The notes: generated by a model not told the origin, from the sequence alone. DNA of 64,000 nt from Martinezella rhizogenes (GCA_013322215.1 JAAMEZ010000058.1:951996-1015995), one strand, 5' to 3'; positions 52,000-61,234 are shown, counted from the stretch's first letter. A program made the numbers and translations.

Positions 52000-52311
52000 C
52001 TATTCCTTGGGGCGAAAGAACCACTTTCGCTCGACGGCAGCGGGCAGATCCAGGCCGTTGCGATGCGCGAATAGAAGAATATGGCCGAGTACATCAGCCG
52101 TTTCATCGGCAAGCGCCGTCGCCAGATCCGCGTCGCTCATGCCCTTGCGCCGCCCGCGGCCGGTGATCCGGTTCCAGATCTGGACCAACTCGCCCATTTC
52201 CTCCTGGAGTTTCAGTACGAACCAATCGTCGTCGCGCTCCATGCCGTTGTCGGCGGCATAGGTCGCCGAAGCCGCTTCGAATTGCTTCATCAGATCTGAA
52301 AACATCGACAT
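52000..52311 (-). CDS. MazG-like nucleotide pyrophosphohydrolase domain protein
   Basis: 103 residues from ATG 52311; the frame extends to 52401 without support. The all-alpha NTP pyrophosphatase motif is intact: ExxE in LQEEMGELVQIWNR and ExxD in ADETADVLGHILLFAHR. Such proteins hydrolyse NTPs or dNTPs, often as house-cleaning enzymes. It ends 12 bases from tldD, tail to tail. Confidence 0.82.
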   Translation of the reverse strand: MSMFSDLMKQFEAASATYAADNGMERDDDWFVLKLQEEMGELVQIWNRITGRGRRKGMSDADLATALADETADVLGHILLFAHRNGLDLPAAVERKWFFRPKE

Positions 52312-52413
52312 TGTTCCCTTTATGTTCCAGCCATGAATGAACGATTCCCGCAAAAAAGTCGAGCCGGCGGAGATTTGCTCCGCCGGCTCGCTTCGATCCA
52401 ATTGAGATTATGC

Positions 52414-53712
52414 TCAGCCCTTGCTCGGCAGCAGCATGCAATCGAAGTCCTTTCGCTTCAAAGCAGAGCAGGCCGAACTTGCATCGTCACGGCTTGCAAA
52501 GCCGACGAAGCGGGCGCGATAGACCGTGTTGCCGCCCTTGCCGACGGCTTCGGTATAGGGCGAGGCGTTGGCGAGCGCATTGCCGGCTTTGGATTTCGCT
52601 TCGGAAAGCAAATCCTTGGCTGCCTGGGCCGTCGGGGTTGCGGCGATCTGCACCTGCCAGCTGCCGCCCGCTGCCGGCTTGTTGGCAACGAGGATCTCGT
52701 CCATCGCAGCCGGGCGATCCATCGGAACAGTGACGTTCGAAGCCGCGGCAAATGCCATCGGGACGACCTCGGTACGCTTGCGCGCCGGCGCCGGTGTCGT
52801 CGTCGCAGTGGTCTGGGCATCGACATCGACGGCGACGTCGTCCGATGCGGAGGCCACTTCAACCTGTTTCGCGGCCCTGCCGCCACCGACACTCGCCAGC
52901 AGCCGCGATGATGCGACCGAGTTTGCCTTCGGCACATAGCGATCCAGCAGCGAGGCCATCAGCGCATCGCGGCCGCGCGCGGTGGCACCGCCCATGACGA
53001 CGCCGATCACGCGGCGATTGCCCTGGCGCACGGCGCTGACGAGGTTGAAACCGGAGGCATTGGTATAGCCGGTCTTGATGCCGTCCATGCCTTCATAGCG
53101 ATACATCAGGTTGTTGTGACCACGAACGCTGTGGCCACGATAGTTGAAGCTCGTCTGCGAGAAGAGCCGGTATTCCTGGGGATAGTTGTTGATGAGCGCG
53201 ACGGCAAGCGTCGACATATCACGGGCCGTCGTCCACTGCTGCATGTTCGGCAAACCGGAAGCATTCAGGAAGGTGGTGCGGCGCATGCCGATTTCGCGCG
53301 CCTTCTGCGTCATCAGCCGGGCGAAGCCGCTTTCGCTGCCGCCGAGCGCTTCCGCCATGGCGGCTGCGGCGTCGTTGGCGGACTTGATGATCATGCCATC
53401 AACGGCTTCGCGGACGGTCACTGTGCTGCCGGGCTTGAGGCCCAGCTTGGTCGGGGGCTTGGCAGCGGCGAAACGCGATACCGGGATCCGGGTGTTCCAG
53501 CTCAGCTTGCCGCGATGGATCGCCTCGAAGGTCATGTACAAGGTCATCATCTTGGTCAGCGATGCCGGATGGTTGAGGTCATCCGCATTGCTGGATGCCA
53601 GCACCCTGCCGGTCTTCGCATCCATGATGAAATACGCGCTGCCCGCGAAGCTCGCCGCAGGAGCGCCCAATAGCAAGACGGCCGCAGACAGAGCCATCAG
53701 AAGTCTTTTCAT
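52414..53712 (-). CDS. D-alanyl-D-alanine carboxypeptidase (PBP5/6-like) with SPOR domain
   Basis: 432 residues from ATG 53712. The signal peptide is LLMALSAAVLLLGAPAASFAG. The active-site motifs of family S11 are complete: SLTK (Ser51, Lys54), SAN (Ser111-Asn113) and KTG in MDGIKTGYTNASG. A linker with TTATTTPAP precedes a C-terminal SPOR domain (about 345-430, SWQVQIAATPTAQAAKDLLSEAKS), which binds denuded septal glycan. It trims the pentapeptide of peptidoglycan in the periplasm, probably at division sites. Monocistronic. Confidence 0.94.
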   Translation of the reverse strand: MKRLLMALSAAVLLLGAPAASFAGSAYFIMDAKTGRVLASSNADDLNHPASLTKMMTLYMTFEAIHRGKLSWNTRIPVSRFAAAKPPTKLGLKPGSTVTVREAVDGMIIKSANDAAAAMAEALGGSESGFARLMTQKAREIGMRRTTFLNASGLPNMQQWTTARDMSTLAVALINNYPQEYRLFSQTSFNYRGHSVRGHNNLMYRYEGMDGIKTGYTNASGFNLVSAVRQGNRRVIGVVMGGATARGRDALMASLLDRYVPKANSVASSRLLASVGGGRAAKQVEVASASDDVAVDVDAQTTATTTPAPARKRTEVVPMAFAAASNVTVPMDRPAAMDEILVANKPAAGGSWQVQIAATPTAQAAKDLLSEAKSKAGNALANASPYTEAVGKGGNTVYRARFVGFASRDDASSACSALKRKDFDCMLLPSKG

Positions 53713-53939
53713 AATTGTCCCCAACCGAAAGAATGCCAACACACCGCATCAATCCCTGTATGATTTTGCGACAAAAAACCTGATACCGGTGCGATATTGA
53801 GGCAACAGCCTCGATAGTTCTTCAATTTTGCCTTTCCTGGTAAAATAAGCATTAACGCATTGGAAATTATGACAAAGATTCAGTAAGGTTTAACGGGGAT
53901 GCGCTACAGCGTTGACATTGGTCAACCGGGTCGAGCCGC

Positions 53940-54998
53940 ATGGAACAGGGCATCAAGGTCCGCCTCAAGCGCACGATGATCTCCAGCGGGCTGGAGGCTG
54001 CCGCCATTTTGAAGGGCGCGGGGCTGATGCGCGACGTTGCCGGCCTCGGCACGATATTCACCCTTCATCATGTCCGCCCTGCCCTTCCCAGGCGCTTCGC
54101 ACCTAACGCGCATCTGGAGGTCTCGCCCGACTTTCTCGACCAGGCGATCGCGCGGCTGAAGCAGGACGGTTACGAGTTCATCGCACTCGATGCCCTGCCC
54201 TCACGAGTAAAAAGCGCCGTCGGCAAGCCGCCCTTCGTCGCCTTCACGCTCGACGACGGCAACCGGGACAATCTCGACCACGCCCTGCCGATCTTTGCAC
54301 GGCATGATACGCCCTTCACCGTCTTCGTCGCCCAGGGGCTTTCGGAACGCAGCCATAGCTTATGGTGGGAGACGCTGGCCGAGCTGCTTGGCCAGCTTGA
54401 CCGGCTGACATTCGATTTCGGATCGGGAGAAGAGTTTCTGCCGCTCGGCAAGGACAGCCAGAAGCATGCCGCATTTGCCCGCTTCGCCGCCTTTGTCCAT
54501 AGCCACGAAGAAAGCGAAGCCGTCGGCCGGATCGATGAGCTTGCCCGGCGCCACGGCCTGGAACCGCTCGGCATAGTCCGCGCATCGATCATGGATCGGA
54601 ACGAATTGCGGCAGCTCGCCAGCCATCCCCTTGCCTCGCTCGGGGCACATACGGTGAGCCATCGGGCGCTCTCAAGGCTCACGGAAGCGGAGGCCGCAGC
54701 CGAGATGGCGCTTTCGGCCGATTATGTCGCCGACATCGCCGGAAAGCGGCCAACCACAATCGCCTATCCCTATGGCACGAACGAGGCCGTCTCGGCACGC
54801 GAAGGACGGCTTGCGGCGGAACTTGGCTTTTCCGTCGGCGTCACCACGCGCCCCGGCACGATCACGGTGACAAACGGCAATGCGCCGCTATTGCTACCGC
54901 GACTATCGCTGAACGGTCATTACCAGAAGCCGCGCTATGCGTCGGCGCTCGCCTCCGGCATCCCCATGCGGCTGATGGGGCGCCGGGAAACGGCATAG
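53940..54998 (+). CDS. Polysaccharide deacetylase (NodB homology) family protein
   Basis: 352 residues. Carbohydrate esterase family 4 motifs: motif 1 FTLDDGNRDN (catalytic Asp-Asp) and motif 2 HTVSHRALS (H-x3-H metal ligands), with a later TIAYPYGTNE motif 3. There is no clear signal peptide, so the start (ATG 53940) or the cytoplasmic location is open. It acts on N-acetyl sugars by family; the role in rhizobial surface polysaccharide is inference. Its neighbours are unrelated. Confidence 0.88.
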   Translation: MEQGIKVRLKRTMISSGLEAAAILKGAGLMRDVAGLGTIFTLHHVRPALPRRFAPNAHLEVSPDFLDQAIARLKQDGYEFIALDALPSRVKSAVGKPPFVAFTLDDGNRDNLDHALPIFARHDTPFTVFVAQGLSERSHSLWWETLAELLGQLDRLTFDFGSGEEFLPLGKDSQKHAAFARFAAFVHSHEESEAVGRIDELARRHGLEPLGIVRASIMDRNELRQLASHPLASLGAHTVSHRALSRLTEAEAAAEMALSADYVADIAGKRPTTIAYPYGTNEAVSAREGRLAAELGFSVGVTTRPGTITVTNGNAPLLLPRLSLNGHYQKPRYASALASGIPMRLMGRRETA

Positions 54999-55003
54999 GA
55001 TTC

Positions 55004-55110
55004 AACGCATGTCGCGCAAAAGTGTGCAGCGGTTTTGCGACGACGACGTGCGCAACATCCAAAGACCTAAAGTGCGAGAAGCGAATCTGAAAGATCGCGA
55101 CGAACTTTAG
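55004..55110. repeat. Long RIME-type repeat, copy A1
   Basis: About 107 bases: AACGCATGTCGCGCAAAAGTG..., core GTGCAGCGGTTTTGCG, then AGCGAATCTGAAAGATCGCG. The same sequence recurs in reverse complement at 59393-59500. The right end overlaps the pdxH stop codon (55107-55109). Confidence 0.85.
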
Positions 55111-55727
55111 GGATACATCCGCACCTTCTGCCAGGCGCCTTCGGGCATATCGCGGCGAAACTCGATGCGATCGTGCAGGCGGAACTGGCGGTCGTGCCAA
55201 AACTCGATGGATAGCGGCCGGATGCGGAAGCCGGACCAGTAAGGCGGGCGCGGAATATCGCCGATGGCATAACGGGCGGTGTATTCGGCAACAGCTTTTT
55301 CCAATGCAAAACGACCTTCCAGCGGACGAGACTGCTTCGAGGCCCAGGCGCCGATGCGGCTGCCGCGAGCCCTTGTCTTATAGTACTCGTCGGCTTCCTT
55401 GTCGCTCACCACTTCAACCAGGCCGCGCAGTCGCACCTGCCGACGGAGCGACTTCCAGTGGAAGCACATGGCCGCTTTCTTCTGGGAAAGAATTTCTTGG
55501 CCTTTCTGGCTCTCGAAATTTGTATAGAATACGAATCCGTCGCTATCGAAACCCTTCAGAAGAACCATGCGGACATTTGGCAAACCATCCTTATCCACCG
55601 TTGCCAGCGCTACCGCATTCGGATCGTTTGGTTCGGTGGTCTCGGCTTCGCGCAGCCAGGACGCAAAAAGAGTGAAAGGTTCGTTCTGCTCGGTGAAGTC
55701 ACCGCTTGTTAACTCGTTTTCCGACAT
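55107..55727 (-). CDS. pdxH: Pyridoxamine 5'-phosphate oxidase
   Basis: 206 residues. It makes pyridoxal phosphate from PNP/PMP with FMN. Signatures are ALATVDKDGLPNVRMVLLKGFDSDGFVFYTNFESQKGQEI, the FMN/PLP residues in AAMCFHWKSLRRQVRLRG, ASKQSRPLEGR, the PPYWSGFRIRPLSIEFW signature and LHDRIEFRRD at the C-terminus. The length fits. It is monocistronic and followed by the repeat A1. Confidence 0.97.
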   Translation of the reverse strand: MSENELTSGDFTEQNEPFTLFASWLREAETTEPNDPNAVALATVDKDGLPNVRMVLLKGFDSDGFVFYTNFESQKGQEILSQKKAAMCFHWKSLRRQVRLRGLVEVVSDKEADEYYKTRARGSRIGAWASKQSRPLEGRFALEKAVAEYTARYAIGDIPRPPYWSGFRIRPLSIEFWHDRQFRLHDRIEFRRDMPEGAWQKVRMYP

Positions 55728-55791
55728 ATTAATTCAAATGCTCCGCAATTCCTAATAACCGCTGGCCCCTCTGGCTGGCCAAGATGTTCGG

Positions 55792-56250
55792 GTGGAAGTC
55801 ATAGCAAAGTCGACCGTTCATACAAAGCGCAAGCTTGCAAAAGGCGTGACGATGGCTGTCGCCCTAGTCTTCCTTTTCACCCTTGGCGGCTGCGTCGGCG
55901 GCGGCATGGACTATCTGAGCTCTGCCAAGGTGGATCGCAGCGTCTCCACCGGCACAGTACCGACGGCTGCAGTGACGACCGACAGCATGTCCGACGAAAC
56001 CACCGTGCGCAATGCCGTCACCTCGGCGGACCTTCATAAGCTCAACGGCCAGCCCATACCCTGGGCAAACACCTCTACCGGCAGTGCCGGCGTCATCGAC
56101 GCCATCGTGGAAAGCAACGCCTCCGGCGTGGTCTGCCGTCAATTCCGCACCAGCCGACACTCCTATCAGGGCGTTGCCAATTTCTCCGGCAGGACCTGCC
56201 TTGTGGGCCTCGGCGAATGGCAGCTGCTCAGCTTCCAACAGGCGGGCTGA
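55792..56250 (+). CDS. Surface-antigen-like lipoprotein
   Basis: 152 residues from GTG 55792; ATG at 55852 (codon 21) is an alternative that would shorten the signal. The signal ends AVALVFLFTLGGC with lipobox LGGC. The C-terminal domain (about 75-150, IPWANTSTGSAGVIDAIVESNASGVVCRQFRTSRHSYQGVANFSGRTCLVGLGEWQLLSF) resembles the 17-kDa rickettsial antigen-related family, with a Cys pair. Function is unknown; outer-membrane location is inferred. Confidence 0.75.
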   Translation: MEVIAKSTVHTKRKLAKGVTMAVALVFLFTLGGCVGGGMDYLSSAKVDRSVSTGTVPTAAVTTDSMSDETTVRNAVTSADLHKLNGQPIPWANTSTGSAGVIDAIVESNASGVVCRQFRTSRHSYQGVANFSGRTCLVGLGEWQLLSFQQAG

Positions 56251-56550
56251 CCGCCTTTCTCCCCTTCTCTCCTGCCTTCAAATCAGTCTACGCTGAGAAG
56301 CATTCCATTGTAATCGGCGCTACGGTTCCGACTGCAAATCCTAAGCATCGCCCGTTAGCGATCGGCTAACCATGCCTTGAAATGCAGGCCTTCGGCCCCC
56401 GTCCGCCGTAACGCCTGATTAGCAACTTTTCCCGCAGGATCGGCTGATCGGCGCATTAGCCTTGCCTCCCATGACAGGAAGCAGGATGGCGAAGCGCTAT
56501 CAACTGGTTCTTTGCTTGGGGTGCTGCAATGGGGCTGAGCACATCCATGA
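56251..56550. other. Region upstream of the J-domain gene, with a small ORF
   Basis: 300 bases without a long gene. A 22-codon ORF (ATG 56486 to TGA 56552-56554, MAKRYQLVLCLGCCNGAEHI..) has AGGAAG upstream and overlaps the next ATG by ATGA. I see no other element. Confidence 0.4.
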
Positions 56551-57726
56551 ATGATGGCGGGAAAGATGCGCGATCCTTACAAGGTGTTAGGCGTTAAGAA
56601 GGATGCTGGGGCGGACGACATCAAGGCCGCCTGGCGCAGCTTGGCGAAGACCGCCCATCCCGATCACAATCCGGGCGATCCGACGGCGTCGGAGCGCTTT
56701 GCTGAAATCGGCCGTGCCTATGAGACGCTGAAGGACCCGCAGAAGCGCAGCCGCTACGATCAGATCACCCAAATGGCCGAGGCAAAGGGCCAAAGCCGGG
56801 AACAGACGATCATGCAGCAGCGACAGGCGGCGCGCGAGGCCGCCGAGAGGGCCAAGGCAGCACGCGCCAATGCCGATAAGATCATGGAGGAGCTCGCTAG
56901 GGCCAATGCCCGCAAGGCAGCCGCGTCCGCCGCATCCGGCCAGAGGAGTAATGCCGCCGAATCTCCTGAAGATATGGTCGAGCGCATTTTCGGAGTGAAG
57001 ACCGGCCAGGCACAGCAGGCACAAGCCACCGCCGCGGAAGCCAGCGCGCAGCAGACCGAAAAGCCGCAGGATCAACCCAATACCGCGGCACCGGAAGAGA
57101 CGCAGATGGAAGAAGAGCAACTGGCAACAGCCTCGGCCGGCTCGCGCTCCGCATTCGGCATCCTCGGCTCCCTGGTGCGACGCATCACGGGCAGCAATGC
57201 GCCCGAAAAGCCGCCGGAAAAAACCCCGGAGGTCGCCGCCGAAGCCACGGTAACGCTTGACGACATGCTGAAGAGCCGCTGGATCACCGTTCCGTTGCCC
57301 GACAACCGCGAGGCGCGCTTCCAGGCGACGACGGATATCTCCAATGGCCAGGTCCTTCACCTGAAGGGCCAGGGACTGAAGCTCGCCGGAATGCTGCGCG
57401 GTGATGTCGCCGTCACCGTTCATCTGTCGACCGACGGACGCTTCACGCTCGACGGCAGCGATGTGCGCACGATATTGCCCGTGACCATCGAGAATGCGGT
57501 CCTTGGCTGCGAGACCATGGTAGAAGGATTGAACGGGCCGGTCAGGATCACGGTGCCGGCCTGGTCCGGTTCGGATCAGATCGTGCGCATTTCCGGGGAG
57601 GGCCTGCCCGACGGCAACGGCGGAAAGGGTGATCTCATAGTCGAATTGCGGTTGATGCTGTGGGAAAAACCCGACGACAAGGTCACGGATCTCATGCGCA
57701 GCATGCGTGAAGGGCTTTTCCTGTGA
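56551..57726 (+). CDS. J-domain protein with DnaJ C-terminal domain (CbpA-like)
   Basis: 391 residues from ATG 56551; the start could be ATG 56566 (MRDPYKVLG), the usual family beginning. The J domain (about 6-72) has the HPD motif in AHPDHNPGDPTASERFAEIGRAYETLKD. A long Ala/Gln/Glu-rich stretch (about 75-235) replaces the G/F region. The DnaJ C-terminal substrate domain spans 240-385 (TLDDMLKSRWITVPLPDNREARFQ...VRISGEGLPDGNGGKGDLIVELRLML). No CxxCxGxG zinc fingers, so it is CbpA-type, a DnaK co-chaperone. fabI follows 122 bases later. Confidence 0.88.
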   Translation: MMAGKMRDPYKVLGVKKDAGADDIKAAWRSLAKTAHPDHNPGDPTASERFAEIGRAYETLKDPQKRSRYDQITQMAEAKGQSREQTIMQQRQAAREAAERAKAARANADKIMEELARANARKAAASAASGQRSNAAESPEDMVERIFGVKTGQAQQAQATAAEASAQQTEKPQDQPNTAAPEETQMEEEQLATASAGSRSAFGILGSLVRRITGSNAPEKPPEKTPEVAAEATVTLDDMLKSRWITVPLPDNREARFQATTDISNGQVLHLKGQGLKLAGMLRGDVAVTVHLSTDGRFTLDGSDVRTILPVTIENAVLGCETMVEGLNGPVRITVPAWSGSDQIVRISGEGLPDGNGGKGDLIVELRLMLWEKPDDKVTDLMRSMREGLFL

Positions 57727-57848
57727 AATTTTGGTGACAACAGCACCCTTTGTTACGATCCCTAACAGTTGATGATCTTTACGATGCTTGAACAGGGGAA
57801 CGGCCTATGCCATAGGCAGGGTCATTCGAAAGTTCAAGGGAGCAGAAT

Positions 57849-58667
57849 ATGGCTCAATCCACTGGCCTCATGGCAGGCAAGCGCGGCGTCATCCTCGGCG
57901 TAGCAAACAACCGTTCGATAGCGTGGGGTATTGCCAAGGCCTGTTCGGATGCCGGAGCCGAAATCGCATTGACGTGGCAGGGCGATGCCCTGAAGAAGCG
58001 CGTCGAGCCGCTTGCTCAGGAACTCGGCGCCTTCATGGCTGGCCATTGCGACGTGACCGAGCCGGCAACGATCGATGCCGTCATCGACACGCTGGAGGCG
58101 AAATGGGGCAAGATCGACTTCGTCGTGCACGCCATTGCGTTTTCCGACAAGGACGAGCTGACCGGCCGTTACCTCGACACCAGCCGCGACAACTTCACGA
58201 AGACGATGGACATCTCCGTCTATTCCTTCACGGCAGTTGCACAGCGCGCCGAGCGAATCATGAATGACGGCGGCTCGATGATCACCCTCACCTATTATGG
58301 TGCAGAGAAGGTCATGCCGCACTACAACGTCATGGGCGTCGCCAAGGCTGCTCTCGAAGCAAGCGTGCGCTACCTCGCAGTCGACCTCGGCAGCCGCGGC
58401 ATCCGCGTCAACGCGATCTCGGCAGGCCCGATCAAGACGCTCGCAGCCTCCGGCATCGGCGACTTCCGCTACATCCTGAAGTGGAACGAATATAACGCGC
58501 CGCTGAAGCGGACCGTCACGATCGACGAAGTCGGCAATTCCGCCCTCTATCTGCTGTCCGATCTGTCGACAGCCGTTACCGGCGAAATCCATCACGTCGA
58601 TTCCGGCTACCACACCGTCGGCATGAAGGCCGTGGACGCGCCTGACATTTCCGTCGCGAAGGACTGA
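57849..58667 (+). CDS. fabI: Enoyl-ACP reductase (NADH)
   Basis: 272 residues. It reduces enoyl-ACP in the last step of each fatty acid elongation cycle. The NAD motif is GVANNRSIAWGIAKAC; the catalytic residues are Tyr149, Tyr159 and Lys166 in LTYYGAEKVMPHYNVMGVAKAALE. The length and the C-terminal ALYLLSDLSTAVTGEIHHVDSGYHTVGM are typical. AAGGGAGC lies before the ATG. The histidine phosphatase gene follows 17 bases later, probably in one operon. Confidence 0.97.
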   Translation: MAQSTGLMAGKRGVILGVANNRSIAWGIAKACSDAGAEIALTWQGDALKKRVEPLAQELGAFMAGHCDVTEPATIDAVIDTLEAKWGKIDFVVHAIAFSDKDELTGRYLDTSRDNFTKTMDISVYSFTAVAQRAERIMNDGGSMITLTYYGAEKVMPHYNVMGVAKAALEASVRYLAVDLGSRGIRVNAISAGPIKTLAASGIGDFRYILKWNEYNAPLKRTVTIDEVGNSALYLLSDLSTAVTGEIHHVDSGYHTVGMKAVDAPDISVAKD

Positions 58668-58684
58668 TCAACAGGAAGCTGACC

Positions 58685-59281
58685 GTGTCGCCCATCCTCT
58701 ATGTGATACGTCACGGTCAGACCGACTGGAATGCCGAGCGCCGCCTGCAGGGGCAAAAGGACATCGATCTCAACGCCATCGGCCGCGAACAGGCGCGGCA
58801 GAACGGCATCGATCTCGCCGAAATCCTCGCCTTCGAAAACCGGCCCTTCGATTTTGTCGCCAGCCCATTGCGGCGCACGCGCGAAACCATGGAAATCGCA
58901 CGCGATGCCATGGGCCTGCCACCCAAGGATTATCGCACGGACGAAAGGCTCGTCGAGCTGTCATTCGGCGCCTGGGAAGGCTTTACACTCAAGGAATTGA
59001 AAGCGACAGCGCCGGACCGGCTTGCCGAGCGCAAGGCTAACAAATGGGACTTCATCCCGCCTGGCGATGACGCCGAAAGCTATGAAATCCTCTCCTGGCG
59101 CGTCGGCTCATGGCTGGCATCGGTCGATCGCCCCACAGTCTGCGTCACACATGGCGGCGTCATCCGCACACTGTTCCGTCTGATCGGCGATGTCGAAAAG
59201 GAAGAGGCGGCGGAAATCCCGATCCATCAGGACCAGATCCTGAAGGTCGATCCGCAGATGAGGATCATCGGCTGGATGTAG
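58685..59281 (+). CDS. Histidine phosphatase family protein (phosphoglycerate-mutase-like)
   Basis: 198 residues from GTG 58685 (CAGGAAGCTGACC upstream). The catalytic His10 is in YVIRHGQTDWNAERRLQGQKDIDLN, with a second His in VCVTHGGVIRTL and the proton donor Glu in ELSFGAWEGFT. The pattern fits GpmB-like cofactor-independent-type acid phosphatases rather than true mutase GpmA. Substrate unknown. It is co-directional with fabI. Confidence 0.87.
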   Translation: MSPILYVIRHGQTDWNAERRLQGQKDIDLNAIGREQARQNGIDLAEILAFENRPFDFVASPLRRTRETMEIARDAMGLPPKDYRTDERLVELSFGAWEGFTLKELKATAPDRLAERKANKWDFIPPGDDAESYEILSWRVGSWLASVDRPTVCVTHGGVIRTLFRLIGDVEKEEAAEIPIHQDQILKVDPQMRIIGWM

Positions 59282-59392
59282 ACGGCTCCCGACTAGACGC
59301 GGATGGCTGCTTGGTTTGGGAGCGAGCGAAGAAGAACAATCACTTTGAAGGCAAAAAACCTGCCCAAGACCGCCTGCTGTGCGGCGACACCA

Positions 59393-59500
59393 CTAAAGCG
59401 CATCGCGATCCTTCAGATTCGCTTCTCACACTTTAGATCCTCGATTTTATGCATATCGCCATCGCAAAACCGCTGCGCACCTTTGCGCGACATGCTTTAG
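59393..59500. repeat. Long RIME-type repeat, copy A2 (inverted relative to A1)
   Basis: 108 bases; its reverse complement matches 55004-55110 over most of its length (ATGTCGCGCAAAGGTGCGC, GCGGTTTTGCG, GAGAAGCGAATCTGAAGGAT). It ends immediately before the DUF1344 stop codon (59501). Confidence 0.85.
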
Positions 59501-59761
59501 TTACTGGACGATATCGAGGTCGTTGACGACGCGCTTGCCGTCGACTTCCGTATAGAAGACCACGACCTTCACACCGGCCTGCAAGCCGCTGAAATCGAAA
59601 TCCTCGGGCACCTGATAGCTCTTGCCATCATCCAGAGTGATGTTGAAATTCTTCGTGTCGACCTTCTTGATGACTGCCTCGACATCCGCGCTTTCGGCAA
59701 AGCCCGCGACAGGAGCAAGCAGGCTTGCCGTGGCCAAAAGCGTCGCTACAAAGAAGCGCAT
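59501..59761 (-). CDS. DUF1344 secreted small protein
   Basis: 86 residues from ATG 59761, with AAGGGTG about 8 bases upstream; GTG 59770 is too close to the ribosome site. The signal peptide is FFVATLLATASLLAPVAGFA. The DUF1344 domain reads ADVEAVIKKVDTKNFNITLDDGKSYQVPEDFDFSGLQAGVKVVVFYTEVDGKRVVNDLDI. It is a periplasmic protein of unknown function, frequent in rhizobia. Its stop codon abuts repeat A2. Confidence 0.82.
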   Translation of the reverse strand: MRFFVATLLATASLLAPVAGFAESADVEAVIKKVDTKNFNITLDDGKSYQVPEDFDFSGLQAGVKVVVFYTEVDGKRVVNDLDIVQ

Positions 59762-60136
59762 CGTCGTCACCCTTCAGGTCAATTTGCTTTTCATTTCTTA
59801 TTGCGATGTAGAAAACACGTCGAATATGGCGGAAGTTGCCCCCAATAATGGCTTCGCGCGCCCAATTGGTGAATGCATCGTCACAATCCACAGCGCGGAT
59901 TAATCTTTGTTTACCATGATGATGAAGCGGCAGACGAAAGCTGCGACAGCCGTTTCCGCGCAGCTAGAAAGAAAGATTTTATCTTGCCGGCATCCGGCAC
60001 TGGAATCAAATAGGTAGAGCATGATGTCGCCCGAAAACCGCTTACACTTTTCGGTGTCATGCTCTATGAGTGGGCCGAAATTGCAAGAGACAAGACGCAG
60101 CCTGCACGACAGGCTGCAGCAAACCGGTCGTTTTCC
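59762..60136. other. Divergent region DUF1344 / aroC
   Basis: 375 bases. It contains the RIME-like element 60017-60065 and otherwise no gene I can support; a 33-codon ORF at 59917-60018 (MMMKRQTKAATAVSAQLERK...) lacks a convincing ribosome site. Confidence 0.6.
60017..60065. repeat. RIME-like element upstream of aroC
   Basis: AGAGCATGATGTCGCCCGAAAACCGC...CGGTGTCATGCTCT: inverted AGAGCATGA/TCATGCTCT ends around the CCGAAAACCGCTT-ACACTTTTCGG core, 72 bases before the aroC start. Confidence 0.85.
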
Positions 60137-61234
60137 ATGTCGCACAATACATTCGGTCACCTTTTCCGCGTCACCACTTGGGGCGAAAGCCATGGCCCGG
60201 CGCTCGGCTGCGTCGTAGACGGCTGCCCTCCCGGGCTCCGCTTCAAGCTGGAAGACATTCAGACCTGGCTCGACAAGCGTAAGCCGGGGCAATCGCGCTT
60301 CGTGACGCAGCGGCGTGAGGACGATCTCGTCAAGGTTCTGTCGGGCGTGATGTTCGATGAGGATGGCGAGACGATGATCTCGACCGGTACGCCGATCTCG
60401 ATGCTGATCGAGAATACCGACCAGCGCTCGAAGGATTACGGCGAAATCGCTCGGCGCTACCGCCCCGGCCATGCCGACTATACCTATGACGTCAAATACG
60501 GCATTCGCGACTATCGCGGCGGCGGTCGCTCGTCGGCCCGCGAGACGGCTGCACGCGTTGCTGCCGGCGGCATCGCCCGCCTCGTGGTACCCGGCGCGAC
60601 CATCCGCGGCGCGCTGGTGCAGATCGGCAAGCACAAGATCAACCGCGCCAACTGGGACTGGGCTCAAGTGGATCAGAACCCGTTCTTCGCGCCCGATCCT
60701 GAGATCGTGCCGGTATGGGAAGAGTATCTCGACGGCATCCGCAAGGCGGGTTCCTCGATCGGGGCTGTGGTCGAAGTCGTGGCTGAAGGCGTGCCGGCTG
60801 GTCTCGGTGCTCCGATCTATGGCAAGCTCGATCAGGATATCGCCTCGCTGCTGATGTCGATCAATGCCGTCAAGGGCGTCGAGATCGGTGAGGGCTTCGC
60901 CTCTGCCGAGTTGACCGGCGAGGAAAATGCCGATGCGATGCGCATGGGCAATGACGGCAAGCGCATCTTCCTATCCAATCATGCCGGGGGTATCCTGGGC
61001 GGCATTTCCACTGGCGAGCCGATCGTCGCACGCTTCGCGATCAAACCAACCTCCTCGATCCTGACGGAACGCCAGTCGATCGATGCCGATGGCAACAATG
61101 TCGACGTACGCACCAAGGGGCGCCACGATCCATGCGTCGGTATTCGCGCTGTGCCGATCGGCGAGGCGATGGTCGCCTGCGCCGTTGCCGACCATTATCT
61201 GAGGGATCGCGGCCAGACCGGCCAGCAGAGGTAG
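60137..61234 (+). CDS. aroC: Chorismate synthase
   Basis: 365 residues from ATG 60137 (MSHNTFGHLFRVTTWGESHGPALGCVVDGCPPG), the family start; the frame runs into the RIME-like repeat upstream. It converts EPSP to chorismate with reduced FMN. Signatures: RYRPGHADYTYDVKYGIRDYRGGGRSSARETAARVAAG, GNDGKRIFLSNHAGGILGGISTGEPI and RHDPCVGIRAVPIGEAM. It is first of aroC-ribBX-M50 protease (10-base gap). Confidence 0.97.
   Translation: MSHNTFGHLFRVTTWGESHGPALGCVVDGCPPGLRFKLEDIQTWLDKRKPGQSRFVTQRREDDLVKVLSGVMFDEDGETMISTGTPISMLIENTDQRSKDYGEIARRYRPGHADYTYDVKYGIRDYRGGGRSSARETAARVAAGGIARLVVPGATIRGALVQIGKHKINRANWDWAQVDQNPFFAPDPEIVPVWEEYLDGIRKAGSSIGAVVEVVAEGVPAGLGAPIYGKLDQDIASLLMSINAVKGVEIGEGFASAELTGEENADAMRMGNDGKRIFLSNHAGGILGGISTGEPIVARFAIKPTSSILTERQSIDADGNNVDVRTKGRHDPCVGIRAVPIGEAMVACAVADHYLRDRGQTGQQR

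Noticed and set aside
59917..60018. 33-codon ORF upstream of aroC
   Set aside because: No ribosome site, ends at a RIME-like repeat, and has no conserved feature.
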